From Desulfovibrio desulfuricans (GTDB taxonomy: Bacteria; Desulfobacterota; Desulfovibrionia; Desulfovibrionales; Desulfovibrionaceae), in assembly GCA_015062205.1 (NCBI GenBank), contig SUVB01000027.1, positions 62,001 through 126,000 on the forward strand: a stretch of DNA of 64,000 nt. Direction: 5' to 3'. The translations under genes were made by a program, and so were the position numbers. Of the stretch, positions 39,717-49,156 are shown piece after piece; within the stretch, counting starts at the first letter, position 1, and each line of letters begins with the position of its first letter. The notes under the pieces are model-generated. The model was not told where the DNA came from. It made no database searches and saw only the letters and a program-made list of their open reading frames with translations.

Positions 39717-40022
39717 CTATCCCCTGGAACCGCGCTTGGACGCCTTGAGGGGATTCACCTTTCTGGCCGCCACGGATTCAACCTGGATGCGGTGCTGATT
39801 TTTCTCCCACAATTCCTCCGGGTTCAGCCCCAGGGCGACCAGACGCTCATGCACATTCTGCCGTGCACCGCTGTAGCGATTGCGGTCGGCGACGGGCCTG
39901 CCCACATATACGGCGGTGGTCATGTACAGCCCGCGGCTGTCTATGGCCAGCAGATACTCCGCCCCTTTTTCTTCCACGGGCTGGATGATCATCTCCGCCG
40001 TTGTGCCGAAACGATTATACAT
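39717..40022 (-). CDS. Small protein of unknown function, 101 residues
   Basis: Starts MYNRFGTTAEMIIQPVEEKG at ATG 40022 with AAGGAG nine bases upstream; ends in a very basic tail (ARKVNPLKASKRGSRG). The middle has YLLAIDSRGLYMTTAVYVGRPVADR. No signal peptide, no metal motif, no family I recognise. It is preceded by the best consensus sigma70 promoter in the window. The basic tail suggests nucleic-acid or ribosome contact, but that is a guess. Confidence 0.72.
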   Translation of the reverse strand: MYNRFGTTAEMIIQPVEEKGAEYLLAIDSRGLYMTTAVYVGRPVADRNRYSGARQNVHERLVALGLNPEELWEKNQHRIQVESVAARKVNPLKASKRGSRG

Positions 40023-40104
40023 GGCGCACGCTCCTTGGAATGTTTCAAATCGCCCTGTTACCCGGGCCGACTCATGCGCACGGCTGCGACAGGACATGCA
40101 TGCC

Positions 40105-40132
40105 ATTATATGAAAAAGAAATTCAATGTCAA
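40105..40132 (-). promoter_or_regulatory. Consensus sigma70 promoter for the 101-residue unknown protein
   Basis: TTGACA and TATAAT on the minus strand, both perfect, separated by 16 bp of AT-rich sequence. Predicted start near 40098, giving a leader of about 75 nt. Confidence 0.8.
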
Positions 40133-40420
40133 TATAAATGCCGCCAACGGCCAGACAACCGATCCGACGCCCGCATTGCGCCGGCAGTCATCCTAAAGAG
40201 CGTGCACGGCCCCTGCCGCACGCTGTCCGGCGCAAGGGCTGGCGGACGATTCCGAGCCGTGATAGCTACAGGGCATGCCTCACGTCGTATTTCGGCCGTA
40301 TGCCGGAGTGCGGACGAGAGCTGCGCAGAGGCTGCGCCAAAGGGAGCGCAGGCCCGGCGGATATGCCGCCCTGCCGCAGCAGGGCAGACTCATAACCGAA
40401 CAGAGAAGATGGAGCACATC

Positions 40421-41218
40421 ATGGCGCTGACAATAGGCTGTGTGGGATGCGGCAACATGGGGGGGGCCATCCTGGCCGGACTGGCCCGCAAGGGCGGGTA
40501 TGACCTCTGCGGCTACAACCGCAGCCCGGGACGCATGCTCCCCCTGGAAGAGCTGGGCGTTCGGCGGCTGGAGAGCCCCCATGACGTCGCGCAGGCTGCA
40601 GATATTCTGGTGCTGGCCGTCAAGCCGCACCAGGCGGAGCCCGTGCTGCGGGAGCTGCGTCAGGAGTTGAACGGCGACAAGACGCTGGTTTCCGTAGCGG
40701 CGGGCATCAGCCGGAAGCGGCTTTCCATGGCCGTGGAGCAGCGCTGCCCCGTGGTGCGCTGCATGCCCGACACGCCCGCGCTGGTGGGCAAGGGCGTCTT
40801 CGCGCTCTGTTTTGAGGATGCCGCGCTGTCGGAAACGCGCAAGGCGGATGTGCGCGCCGTCTTTGAAGCCCTGGGCATGTGCGTGGAATTGCCCGAAAGC
40901 AAAATTACGGCCTTTTCCGCCCTGATCGGCGCGGGACCGGCCTATGTGTTCGCCATGATGCAGGGGCTGGTGCAGGCGGGGGTTACGCTGGGCTTCCGGC
41001 ACGATGAGGCGCGCGGCATGGTCACGGCGCTGTTCGACGGCTGCGCGGCCATGGCGGAACGCAGTTCCGCGCCGCTCATGCAGCTGCGTGACGATGTGTG
41101 CTCGCCCGGCGGTCTGACCATTGCCGGCATCAACGTGCTGGATCGGGCCGGGCTTGCCGGTTTGCTGGTGGAAGCCGTGCTGGCGGCCGACGCGCGCGGC
41201 AGGGAGATGGAGCGCTGA
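40421..41218 (+). CDS. proC: Pyrroline-5-carboxylate reductase
   Basis: A 265-residue enzyme for the last step of proline synthesis. The Rossmann motif IGCVGCGNMGGAILAGL at residues 5-21, VLAVKPHQAEPVL near 64, PVVRCMPDTPALVGKGVFAL near 110, and the signature DDVCSPGGLTIAGINVLDRAGL near residue 227 are all present. ATG 40421 has GGAG six bases upstream; an ATG at 40409 is in frame but less well placed. Single gene followed by a strong hairpin. Confidence 0.95.
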   Translation: MALTIGCVGCGNMGGAILAGLARKGGYDLCGYNRSPGRMLPLEELGVRRLESPHDVAQAADILVLAVKPHQAEPVLRELRQELNGDKTLVSVAAGISRKRLSMAVEQRCPVVRCMPDTPALVGKGVFALCFEDAALSETRKADVRAVFEALGMCVELPESKITAFSALIGAGPAYVFAMMQGLVQAGVTLGFRHDEARGMVTALFDGCAAMAERSSAPLMQLRDDVCSPGGLTIAGINVLDRAGLAGLLVEAVLAADARGREMER

Positions 41219-41258
41219 GCGACAGGGCGAACAGCCCCGCCGCATTCCGGGCGTGTTC

Positions 41259-41297
41259 GTCCGCGCCGCAAGGCCCCGGGGGTCTTGCGGCGCGGAC
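41259..41297. terminator. Bidirectional hairpin between proC and the AMIN gene
   Basis: GTCCGCGCCGCAAG (41259-41272) and CTTGCGGCGCGGAC (41284-41297) form a perfect 14-bp stem between convergent genes. No T-run, so termination is inferred from position. Confidence 0.65.
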
Positions 41298-41302
41298 CTT
41301 CC

Positions 41303-42115
41303 CTACTGGTCCAGACGTATGTCCAGCGTCATGCGGTCCTGAGAAAGAATGAAGCGGGAGCGGGCCTTCTGGCTCAAGTCAATGACAATGCGCGTCTTCT
41401 TGCCTTCCCTGCCGAGGCGCACGTTGGTCACGACGGCATTCTTGGGCACGCCGGGAGCCTTGATCTGCCATGCGCCCTCCAGATCCACCACCATGCGGTC
41501 AGGATTGGCGAGTTCCATGCTCTTGTAGGAGATGGGCGCCGTACCCGCCAGCCGCACTGTGGCCCCCTTTTCGCGGGCAAAGACCACAAATTTTGTGATA
41601 GTGCGCTGTTGCGGAGCGGCGGCCTTTTCCTTGCCGGAACCGGCGGCCCCTGCTGCGGAGGGCTCGCGCCGGGACGTCGCTTCGGGCCGGGCAGCGGGTT
41701 TGGCGGTCTCAGGCCTGGCCGTCACCTCGGGCATGGAGGTTTCCGATTTGGCCGCAGGCGCGGAAGGCGGCACAGGGCGAACCTGCTCCCCCCCTGCGGG
41801 GGTGGAGGGCTGCGGCACAGGCGCGACGCCGACGGGCAATTGCGGCTCGCGCATGGCGGAATTTTCCGCCGGAGGGGCGGCAGGCGGCCGGATGTCGGAC
41901 GGCGCGGGCGTCGGAACCGGGTCGGGAACGGGGGGCGTCTCCACACTGCTGACAGCGGGCGGCGGAACCGGCGTCGCGTCGACGGGAGGCGCCGGTTCAA
42001 GGACGGTTGTGGGGGCCGGGGTCTGGTCCGGCTTGCACAGCCGTTCATTGAGCATAATCAGCACCATGCCCAGAACGCAGACCGCCAGAAGAAGACTCAG
42101 AAAAATTTTGTTCAT
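41303..42115 (-). CDS. AMIN-domain cell-envelope protein
   Basis: A 270-residue protein with one N-terminal membrane helix (FLSLLLAVCVLGMVLIML), a proline/alanine/threonine-rich linker of about 130 residues, and a C-terminal AMIN domain (ISYKSMELANPDRMVVDLEGAW, then TRIVIDLSQKARSRF). AMIN domains bind peptidoglycan or outer-membrane secretins and target amidases and pilus parts. No catalytic domain is attached. It is 38 bp downstream of the TPR gene's end region on the same strand, so co-transcription is possible. Confidence 0.82.
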   Translation of the reverse strand: MNKIFLSLLLAVCVLGMVLIMLNERLCKPDQTPAPTTVLEPAPPVDATPVPPPAVSSVETPPVPDPVPTPAPSDIRPPAAPPAENSAMREPQLPVGVAPVPQPSTPAGGEQVRPVPPSAPAAKSETSMPEVTARPETAKPAARPEATSRREPSAAGAAGSGKEKAAAPQQRTITKFVVFAREKGATVRLAGTAPISYKSMELANPDRMVVDLEGAWQIKAPGVPKNAVVTNVRLGREGKKTRIVIDLSQKARSRFILSQDRMTLDIRLDQ

Positions 42116-42152
42116 GCCGTAAGGCTCCTGCTGTTACTCTCGATTTGCCCCG

Positions 42153-43061
42153 TCAGCGCCGACGTACAGGCCGCGGAGCGACGCCCTTCTGCTGCAAAAT
42201 GAGAATGTGCGCCAGCAATCGCTTGTAGAGCGGTTCATTTCCGTCCATGGTCATGGCCGCGCGGATATGCGCGGCGGCTTCATCATACTGTCCGAGGGCG
42301 CAGAGGATGCGGGCCAGGTTGAAACGGGCGTGGTCGTCTTCCGGCGCAAGCTCCACCGCCTTGCGGTTGAAAAGCAGAGCCAGCGCCGGCTGGAAATTCT
42401 GCCGCAGGCGCACGCCGAAATCACGAAACATATGCTTGTGCGCGGGGACAATGCCTTCCGTGGTGCGGGCGATCTGTTCCAGGGCCAGCATGGCGGCCTT
42501 GCGTTCACGCGGCCGTTTGAGACGCAGCAAGGTCTGCCGAAATGTTTCGCGCATGCGCGACTCCAGCACTCTGGCCTTGCGGGCGGCCTCGAGGTCAAAG
42601 GCCCTGTGCGCGGCAGGCGCTGCCGCATCCGTTCCGGCCCGGCCGACAATGCGGTATGCGCCGCCCGCAGATGTTGCCGGCGCGCCGGCAACGGCCGGGC
42701 CGGACGGCTGGGGACGGCTGCGCTCGCCCGCAGTGGGCGGCGTCTGTGCAGCATTGCCGGACGGCTGGGGCGCCAGCCTGCTCCGCTGCAGCGCCAGCGT
42801 TTCCAGATAGCTGAGGTCCGGCACAATGACCGGCATGGTCAGCACGGAAGGCTCGCCCGTGAACTTTCGGGCGAACGTGGGGCCGTCAACAAATTCCGCC
42901 TCGGATACGGGCTGGAACGCGGCATTGAGCTCCTGCACCGCATACGCGCCGCCGGGGAGCTGCCAGACAAAGTAATGCGTTTTGCGACGCTTCGCGGCCC
43001 GGTCGGCGGGAATGGAATAGACGCCAGAGAACTTGGATCGACGCATGGACAAAATGTACAT
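42153..43061 (-). CDS. Tetratricopeptide-like protein of unknown role
   Basis: A 302-residue protein beginning MYILSMRRSKFSGVYSIP (ATG 43061; ATG 43046 is equally possible, neither has a clear Shine-Dalgarno). The N-terminal 75 residues are a small domain (HYFVWQLPGGAYAVQELN). A Pro/Ala-rich linker follows, then helical repeats ending with PEDDHARFNLARILCALGQYDEAAAHIRAAM, a TPR pair. No signal peptide. Probably an adaptor. The ORF track's long upstream extension to 44213 is a shadow of hypA/hypB. Confidence 0.72.
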   Translation of the reverse strand: MYILSMRRSKFSGVYSIPADRAAKRRKTHYFVWQLPGGAYAVQELNAAFQPVSEAEFVDGPTFARKFTGEPSVLTMPVIVPDLSYLETLALQRSRLAPQPSGNAAQTPPTAGERSRPQPSGPAVAGAPATSAGGAYRIVGRAGTDAAAPAAHRAFDLEAARKARVLESRMRETFRQTLLRLKRPRERKAAMLALEQIARTTEGIVPAHKHMFRDFGVRLRQNFQPALALLFNRKAVELAPEDDHARFNLARILCALGQYDEAAAHIRAAMTMDGNEPLYKRLLAHILILQQKGVAPRPVRRR

Positions 43062-43130
43062 TATTTGCGCCGAATAGCAAGAATGCCTTCCGGCCTTTAC
43101 GGGATGGGGGCTTTGGACTACCATGCCCGC

Positions 43131-43484
43131 ATGCACGAGATGTCCATTGCGCAGAGCATCCTGCAGATGGCGGAAGAAGAATCGGCCCGCAGCGGCTGCA
43201 CCCGGCTGGAGAAAATCTGCGTGACGCTGGGGGCCATTTCCGGCGTGGAGCCCGAATCCCTGCGCTTCTGCTTTGCTGTTCTGACGCGAGATACGCCGCA
43301 TGCGGGCGTGCAGCTGGAACTTGACCTGCTCCCCCTGCGTCTGCGCTGTTCGTCCTGCGGCAATGTGTTCGGCGGCGAGGGGCAGGACGCCCTGTGGATG
43401 CCCTGCCCGGCCTGCGGGGAGCAGTTCGGGCATGTGGTGGAACAGGGCAGGGAACTGCTGCTCAGTCGCATGGAGGCCCGGTAG
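43131..43484 (+). CDS. hypA: Hydrogenase nickel-incorporation protein HypA
   Basis: A 117-residue protein starting MHEMSIAQSILQM; His2 and the MHE start form the nickel site. The zinc finger CSSCG...CPACG is near residues 74-95. HypA works with HypB to load nickel into the HynA active site. Followed after 238 bp by hypB. The 43485-43722 spacer has no gene I can support. Confidence 0.95.
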   Translation: MHEMSIAQSILQMAEEESARSGCTRLEKICVTLGAISGVEPESLRFCFAVLTRDTPHAGVQLELDLLPLRLRCSSCGNVFGGEGQDALWMPCPACGEQFGHVVEQGRELLLSRMEAR

Positions 43485-43722
43485 AGCGGACAGTCTGCGC
43501 AGACGGCTGTGAAAACAGCCGCCTGCGTTGCCACAGAGCGGGAATACAGCGTTTTCCGGCAAAACGAAAACGGCGCATGCTTCGCGTGTTGTCACAACCA
43601 CGGGGCCGTTGCGCTGACCTGAAACGGTTACCCGCGCCGCCTGCCTGCCGCGCCATTGCTTTCGGAACACCTTCCCCACAAACGCGCAACACGCCGCCGC
43701 CGACGGCTGCAAGGAGAACGGC

Positions 43723-44391
43723 ATGGAAATCCCCGTTGTTCGCAACGTACTGGAAGCCAATGAAAAAATGGCCGGGCACGTACGCCGCCTCTTGTCCGCA
43801 AAGGGCATTCTGGCGCTCAACCTCATCAGCTCCCCCGGCGCGGGAAAAACCACCCTGCTGGAGCGCACCCTGAGCGACCTGGCCGGAGAATTCCGCATGG
43901 CCGTGGTGGAAGGCGATCTGCAGACGGACAACGACGCCCGCCGCGTGGCGGCCACCGGCGCGCAGGCCGTGCAGATCAATACCGACGGCGGCTGCCATCT
44001 GGACAGCAACCTGGTGCTGAGCGCCCTGGACAGCCTGAACCTCGACGGGGTGGACATTCTGTTTATTGAAAACGTGGGGAACCTGGTGTGCCCTGTGGAA
44101 TTCGACTGCGGCGAGGACGCCAAGGTGGCCCTGCTCAGCGTGACTGAGGGCGACGACAAGCCGGAGAAATACCCCCTCCTGTTCAACCTTGCCAGGGCGC
44201 TGGTGCTCAACAAGGTGGACCTGCTGCCCTATGTGGACTTTGACATGGCCCGCGCCCGCAATTTCGCTTCCAAGCTGAACAGGGATCTGGAAATCTTTGA
44301 GGTTTCCTGCCGCAACGGCAACGGCCTGCAAGGCTGGTACGACTGGCTGCGCCGCATGCGCGCCGCCAAGAAGGCTGACGGCCGGGCCTGA
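43723..44391 (+). CDS. hypB: Hydrogenase maturation GTPase HypB
   Basis: A 222-residue GTPase: P-loop LISSPGAGKTTLLERTL near residue 36, GDLQTDNDARRV near 65, GGCHLDSNLVLSAL near 90, and NKVDLLPYVDFD as the NKxD motif. It lacks the His-rich N-terminal nickel store present in some HypB proteins. It powers nickel insertion together with HypA. hypC-F are not in the window. Confidence 0.95.
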   Translation: MEIPVVRNVLEANEKMAGHVRRLLSAKGILALNLISSPGAGKTTLLERTLSDLAGEFRMAVVEGDLQTDNDARRVAATGAQAVQINTDGGCHLDSNLVLSALDSLNLDGVDILFIENVGNLVCPVEFDCGEDAKVALLSVTEGDDKPEKYPLLFNLARALVLNKVDLLPYVDFDMARARNFASKLNRDLEIFEVSCRNGNGLQGWYDWLRRMRAAKKADGRA

Positions 44392-44420
44392 TCGGGCCTT
44401 CCGGCCGCACCGCCACGGCT

Positions 44421-44455
44421 GCGGGGCGAGCCCCAAAAAAGGGGGAGCGCCCCGC
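44421..44455 (+). terminator. Terminator-like hairpin after hypB
   Basis: GCGGGGCG (44421-44428) pairs with CGCCCCGC (44448-44455), enclosing a second CCCC/GGGG pair around six As, and a short TTT follows. Confidence 0.65.
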
Positions 44456-44528
44456 TTTCCTGCTGCTTGACGGCACGCGCGCAGAACAGCATTCCGCCCG
44501 GTTCGCCGGCCCCGAAACGTGGCGGTAT

Positions 44529-45542
44529 CTATTGCGCCTGTCTGGTTGCCCTCTCCGGCGCGGCGCCCTCCTCCCGATAGGCCGCCACGTCCACGATCAG
44601 ATTGCGGGATGCCGGGCGCAACACGATGGTAAACACCTGCACGTCGCCGCTCGGCTCGTCGGAATCCGCCAGACGGGGCAGCATGCCCGCCGGGGCCAGC
44701 ATGATGCCGGCCTCGCCCTTGCCCGAGGCGAGAAAATACTCCAGCAGCCGCTCCAGCAGTTCCTTCTGCTTTTCCGCACTCATGGCGGGCATTCGGGTGA
44801 AATTGATGTCCAGCCCCGGCAGTTCGGCCTGCCACGGGACATAGTTCTGGGCGTAGAGCGCGCTGAAGAGCGCGCCGAGCGTAGGCTGATCCAGCCTGCG
44901 GCGCAACTCCAGACGGTCAAGCATTGCATCGCCTGCTGTGCGGCCGTCCGATTCCGACGCGTCCGGCACGGGTTCAAGCCGGGCGGCCCACACCAGCCCG
45001 GCAAACTCCAGACCGGCCAGCAGCGCCCCGTTGTCATCCACCGGGGCGTCCCCCTCCAGCAGGACGCAGACGTCCTTCATGGGCATGCCCGGGCGGAACC
45101 GCCGCAACGCGCATGCCGGCCTGCCCTCCGGGGCAGGCAGCAGCGCCCGGGCCTCGCCGACGATGCGGCGCGTATCGCCCCCGGTCATGGTCAGTTCCAA
45201 CTCCGGTGCGGGGGCTTCGCGCAGGGTCAGGCGCACGGCCTGCTCCAGCGGAACCGCCGCGAACAGCCACAGGGCCAGCCCCGTGTCCACCCGCATGTCG
45301 GCCGACCCGCCGGGATTTTCCGTATTGTCGCTGCCGCCGGGGGCCAGATCAAGCCGGAGGAACTGCATGCCGCGTCCGTTCCGGAAGCCGATGCTCAACA
45401 CATCTTCATTGGTGGCGTTCACAATGTCCAGGGAACGGAGTTCCGGACCGGGACGCGCTATCTGGGCGGCCTCAGCCGGGAAAGGACCGGCCAGGGCCAG
45501 GCAGCAGAGCGCAGAGATGCAGAGAAACCGTACTACGGACAT
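44529..45542 (-). CDS. Secreted protein of unknown function, 337 residues
   Basis: Start ATG 45542 sits after AAGGGGGGGG. A Sec signal peptide (FLCISALCCLALAGPFPAEA) is cleaved near residue 26. The mature protein opens with LDIVNATNEDVLSIGFRNGRG and LRLDLAPGGSDNTENPGG, and later has EKQKELLERLLEYFLASGKGEAG. I recognise no family. It is probably periplasmic or cell-surface. It is convergent with hypB and divergent from nothing close. Confidence 0.75.
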   Translation of the reverse strand: MSVVRFLCISALCCLALAGPFPAEAAQIARPGPELRSLDIVNATNEDVLSIGFRNGRGMQFLRLDLAPGGSDNTENPGGSADMRVDTGLALWLFAAVPLEQAVRLTLREAPAPELELTMTGGDTRRIVGEARALLPAPEGRPACALRRFRPGMPMKDVCVLLEGDAPVDDNGALLAGLEFAGLVWAARLEPVPDASESDGRTAGDAMLDRLELRRRLDQPTLGALFSALYAQNYVPWQAELPGLDINFTRMPAMSAEKQKELLERLLEYFLASGKGEAGIMLAPAGMLPRLADSDEPSGDVQVFTIVLRPASRNLIVDVAAYREEGAAPERATRQAQ

Positions 45543-45746
45543 GCCCCCCCCTTGGTGCAACCGTGCTCCGCATCCGCAGGCGTCTGCCGGGCACATCCAT
45601 CCCGCACGGCGTCTGCACGCAACAGCGGCAGTGCCCGACGCTGCGCGCCGCTATCCGCGCCGGTAGGACAGCGTGTCGTCACGCGCTGCGCAGAGCGGCT
45701 GCAGTATATAAGGGGGCAGCCCGGCCCGCAAGCGAAACGCGACGAT

Positions 45747-45783
45747 CCGCCCCCCGGGGCCGCAACCGCGCACCGGGGGGCGG
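45747..45783. other. Hairpin downstream of the DUF362 gene
   Basis: CCGCCCCCCGG (45747-45757) and CCGGGGGGCGG (45773-45783) form a perfect 11-bp stem just after the DUF362 stop. No T-run. Possible rho-assisted terminator. Confidence 0.5.
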
Positions 45784-45795
45784 ACGCCGCTGCAG

Positions 45796-46869
45796 CTAGA
45801 TTTTTTGCAGTTCATATTCCCGGCTGCCCAGGCCGATGGCTTCCCCGTAGGCAAGCTGCACCTGCCCGCGCGTGTGGGGCCAGCGCTCGGAGAACAGATC
45901 CTTCTTGCCGCCGGCGGCCTTGGACACAAGGTCAAAACAGGCCTGGTCCAGCGCCACGGGGTCGGTGGAGGCCAGGATGCCCACATCGGGGATCATGGGC
46001 ATATCGCTCCAGGGCACGCAGTCGCAGTCGGGCGTGACGTTAAGCACGAAGTTGATGTAGCAGATGTTTTTCGCCCGCCCCTTGACCACGCCGTAGGCGT
46101 ATTCGGTGAGGCGCTCCACAAAGGGCTCCATCTCCGTGGCCCAGTCAATGCTGATGGCCTTCTGCGGACAGACGGTAATGCATTCGAAACAGCCGATGCA
46201 CTTTTCCGTATCCACCGCGCTTTTCTTGCTGTGCATGCTCAGGGCATGCTGCGGACAGACGCGCACGCACTTGGCGCAGCCCACGCAATCCTTTGCGCTG
46301 ATGGAGACATGCGTGCCGTGCTGCTCGCGCTTGCCGCGCACGGACGCGCCGCCCATGGCCAGGTTCTTGACGGCTCCGCCGAAGCCCGCCATCTCATGCC
46401 CCTTGAAATGCGAGAGCACCACCATGGCGGGCGCGCGGCGGACCTCCGTGGCAATGTGCACTTCCTTGAAGTGCTTGCAGTTGATGCGCACGGGCACGTC
46501 ATTTTCGCCGTACAGACCGTCGGCCAGGATGACGGGGGCGCGCACCACCGAGGGCACGAAGCCGTGCGCATAGGCCGTGTTGAGATGGTCCACGGCATTG
46601 TGGCGCGTGCCGGAGTACAGCGTCGTGGTATCGGTAAGGAAGGGCTTGCCGCCCGCCTCCAGCACCTTGTCCACCACCTGGCGCACCAGCGTGGGGTTGA
46701 GGTGCGTGTCGTTGCCGTACTCGCCAAAGTGCAGCTTGATGGCGGTGAGGTCTTTTTTCCTGATGATCTTTTTCAGGTTCAGCGCGTCGCACAGGCGGGC
46801 CACCTTGACCAGCTTGCTTTCATCATGGGAACGGGAATGCGCGTCAGTAAAATAGACTGTGGCCGGCAT
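45796..46869 (-). CDS. DUF362 protein with two [4Fe-4S] ferredoxin motifs
   Basis: A 357-residue protein from ATG 46869 (GGAGG upstream). The DUF362 part (IKLHFGEYGNDTHLNP near residue 45, LSHFKGHEMAGFGGAVKNLAMG near 150) precedes two ferredoxin clusters, CVGCAKCVRVCP near 195 and CIGCFECITVCP near 222. The family is widespread in anaerobes and often near electron-transfer enzymes, but the reaction is not established. Cytoplasmic. Divergent from upp. Confidence 0.88.
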   Translation of the reverse strand: MPATVYFTDAHSRSHDESKLVKVARLCDALNLKKIIRKKDLTAIKLHFGEYGNDTHLNPTLVRQVVDKVLEAGGKPFLTDTTTLYSGTRHNAVDHLNTAYAHGFVPSVVRAPVILADGLYGENDVPVRINCKHFKEVHIATEVRRAPAMVVLSHFKGHEMAGFGGAVKNLAMGGASVRGKREQHGTHVSISAKDCVGCAKCVRVCPQHALSMHSKKSAVDTEKCIGCFECITVCPQKAISIDWATEMEPFVERLTEYAYGVVKGRAKNICYINFVLNVTPDCDCVPWSDMPMIPDVGILASTDPVALDQACFDLVSKAAGGKKDLFSERWPHTRGQVQLAYGEAIGLGSREYELQKI

Positions 46870-46981
46870 GGCTTTCCTCCAAGAGTTGTGGCCGCCGCGC
46901 GGCGGCCGGTGTGCCGCAGCAGTATGCCTGTATGTATGCCCGAAGCAGGTCTCAGGGCAATGCATGATCCTCCGCGTTTTC

Positions 46982-47010
46982 TTGACACGGCGGTGTACAA
47001 AGCATACCTT
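46982..47010 (+). promoter_or_regulatory. Sigma70 promoter for upp-uraA
   Basis: TTGACA (46982-46987), a 17-bp spacer and TACCTT (47005-47010), 50 bp before the upp start. Confidence 0.7.
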
Positions 47011-47060
47011 GCAACAGAAGATTTGTTAAGTAAAATTCGATTGTTATATTGGGGGGTTCC

Positions 47061-47687
47061 ATGTCAGTCCATGTTGTCGACCATCCTCTTGTGCGCCACA
47101 AGCTGGGCATACTGCGCATGGGGGCCACCTCCACGCGTGAATTCCGCACCGTTTCCAACGAGGTGGCCCGCCTGCTCATTTACGAGGCAACCAAGGGTTT
47201 CCAGACAGAAAAACATGTGGTGGAAGGCTGGGCAGGCCCTGTGGAGGTGGAGGCCATCTCCGGCAAGAAGGTGACGGTGGTGCCCATTCTGCGCGCCGGC
47301 CTGGGCCTCATGGACGGCGTGCTGGACATGATCCCCGGCGCGAAGATCAGCGTCGTGGGCCTGTACCGCAACGAAAAAACCCTGGAGCCCGTCGAGTATT
47401 ACGTGAAACTGGCCAGCGACCTTGACCAGCGCCTGGCCATCATTCTGGACCCCATGCTGGCCACCGGCGGCTCGCTCATCGCCACCATCGACATTCTGAA
47501 ACGGCACGGCTGCCGTCAGATCTGCAGCCTCAATCTCGTCTGCGCGCCGGAAGGCCTCGCCAAACTGGCCAAGGCCCATCCCGATGTGGAGGTCTACACA
47601 GCCGCCGTGGACGACCATCTGAACGAAGACGGCTACATCATTCCCGGCCTTGGCGACGCCGGAGACCGCATCTTCGGCACCAAGTAG
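47061..47687 (+). CDS. upp: Uracil phosphoribosyltransferase
   Basis: A 208-residue salvage enzyme (uracil + PRPP to UMP). [17 protein letters not shown] at the start, [20 protein letters not shown] near 78, and the PRPP loop [20 protein letters not shown] near 128 are diagnostic. ATG 47061 follows GGGGGG. The stop is 6 bp before uraA, so the two form an operon. Confidence 0.97.
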   Translation: MSVHVVDHPLVRHKLGILRMGATSTREFRTVSNEVARLLIYEATKGFQTEKHVVEGWAGPVEVEAISGKKVTVVPILRAGLGLMDGVLDMIPGAKISVVGLYRNEKTLEPVEYYVKLASDLDQRLAIILDPMLATGGSLIATIDILKRHGCRQICSLNLVCAPEGLAKLAKAHPDVEVYTAAVDDHLNEDGYIIPGLGDAGDRIFGTK

Positions 47688-47693
47688 GTTCCC

Positions 47694-48956
47694 ATGAGCA
47701 CGGATGCCCCGCGGCCGGAGGCCGCACCCACGGACTACAATCTGCGCTTCAGGGACTGCCTCATCGGCGCGCAAATGCTCTTTGTGGCCTTCGGCGCGCT
47801 GGTGCTCGTTCCCATCCTCACCGGGCTGGACAGCAATGTGGCCCTGTTCACCGCCGGGGCGGGAACCCTGCTCTTCCAGATCTGCACGCGGGGCAAGGTG
47901 CCCATTTTTCTGGCCTCGTCCTTCGCCTTCATCGCGCCCATCATCTACGGCGTGCAGACCTGGGGCATACCGCAGACGCTGGGCGGGCTTGTCTGTTCCG
48001 GCCTGGTCTATCTGGCGCTCAGCGCCGTCATACGCTGGCGCGGCATTGAGGTGGTGCTGCGCGTGCTGCCGCCCATCGTCACGGGGCCGGTCATCATGGT
48101 CATCGGACTCATACTCGCGCCCGTGGCCGTGAACATGGCCCTGGGCAGGGCCGGAGACGGCACGGAACTCGTGCCGCGCAACCTGGCCCTGATCATCTCC
48201 ATGACCTCGCTGACCGTCACGGTGCTGGTTTCGCTGCTGGGCAAGGGCTTTTTGCGGCTCATGCCCATACTGTGCGGCATAGCGGCCGGATTTGCGGTTT
48301 CACTGCTGCTGGGCGTGGGCGACTGGAGCAAGGTCGCCGCCACCCCCTGGCTGCGCATGCCCAATTTCATGTTTCCGGAATTTTCCCTCCAGCCCATATT
48401 GTTCATCATGCCCATCACGCTGGCCCCGGCCATCGAGCACTTCGGCGACGTGGTGGCCATCAGCGCCATCACCGGACGCGACTACCTCAAGGATCCCGGC
48501 GTGCACGCCACCATGTTCGGCGACGGTCTGGCCACCATGGCCGCGGGCTGTGTGGGCGGCCCCCCCTGCACCACCTATGCAGAGGTCATCGGGGCCGTGA
48601 GCCTGACGCGCGTGTTCAACCCCGCCGTCATGACCTGGGCGGCCCTGTGCTCCATCCTGCTCTCCTTTGTGGGCAAAATCGGCGCGTTTCTCGGCTCCAT
48701 CCCCGTGCCGGTCATGGGCGGCATCATGATTCTGCTGTTCGGGGCCATCATGGTGGTGGGCCTGAACACGCTGGTGCGCGCCCGGCAGAACCTCATGGAG
48801 CCGCGCAACATGATCATCGTCGCGCTGATCATCATCTTCGGCGTGGGCGGCATGCAGTTCAGCATAGGCTCGTTCACGCTGGGCGGCATCGGCCTTGCCG
48901 CCGTGACAGGCGTGCTGCTCAATCTGTTCCTGCCCGCAAGCCGCGCCAAGACATAG
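47694..48956 (+). CDS. uraA: Uracil permease
   Basis: A 420-residue nucleobase:cation symporter-2 protein with about 14 helices. It has [23 protein letters not shown] near residue 38, [16 protein letters not shown] ([16 protein letters not shown]) with the substrate-binding Glu near 245, and [22 protein letters not shown] near 285. It imports uracil for Upp. Ends with a CCCCTGCGCAGGGG palindrome nearby (48965-48978). Confidence 0.95.
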   Translation: MSTDAPRPEAAPTDYNLRFRDCLIGAQMLFVAFGALVLVPILTGLDSNVALFTAGAGTLLFQICTRGKVPIFLASSFAFIAPIIYGVQTWGIPQTLGGLVCSGLVYLALSAVIRWRGIEVVLRVLPPIVTGPVIMVIGLILAPVAVNMALGRAGDGTELVPRNLALIISMTSLTVTVLVSLLGKGFLRLMPILCGIAAGFAVSLLLGVGDWSKVAATPWLRMPNFMFPEFSLQPILFIMPITLAPAIEHFGDVVAISAITGRDYLKDPGVHATMFGDGLATMAAGCVGGPPCTTYAEVIGAVSLTRVFNPAVMTWAALCSILLSFVGKIGAFLGSIPVPVMGGIMILLFGAIMVVGLNTLVRARQNLMEPRNMIIVALIIIFGVGGMQFSIGSFTLGGIGLAAVTGVLLNLFLPASRAKT

Positions 48957-49156
48957 CGCCTGCCGCCCCTGCGCAGGGGGGCTGCGCCGCCTTCCGCCCC
49001 ACGCGGGCAAGTCCAAAACGGTTCGCCGCGTCATGCGCGGCGGCGCTTCCCCCGGCAAAACCTTGCGGGCCTGCCCACACCCGCCGCAAGGCGAAAACGC
49101 CTCGCCCGCACGCATGGAGGCTGCCGCCGGGCCGGCCTTGCGCAACACGCGCTGCG

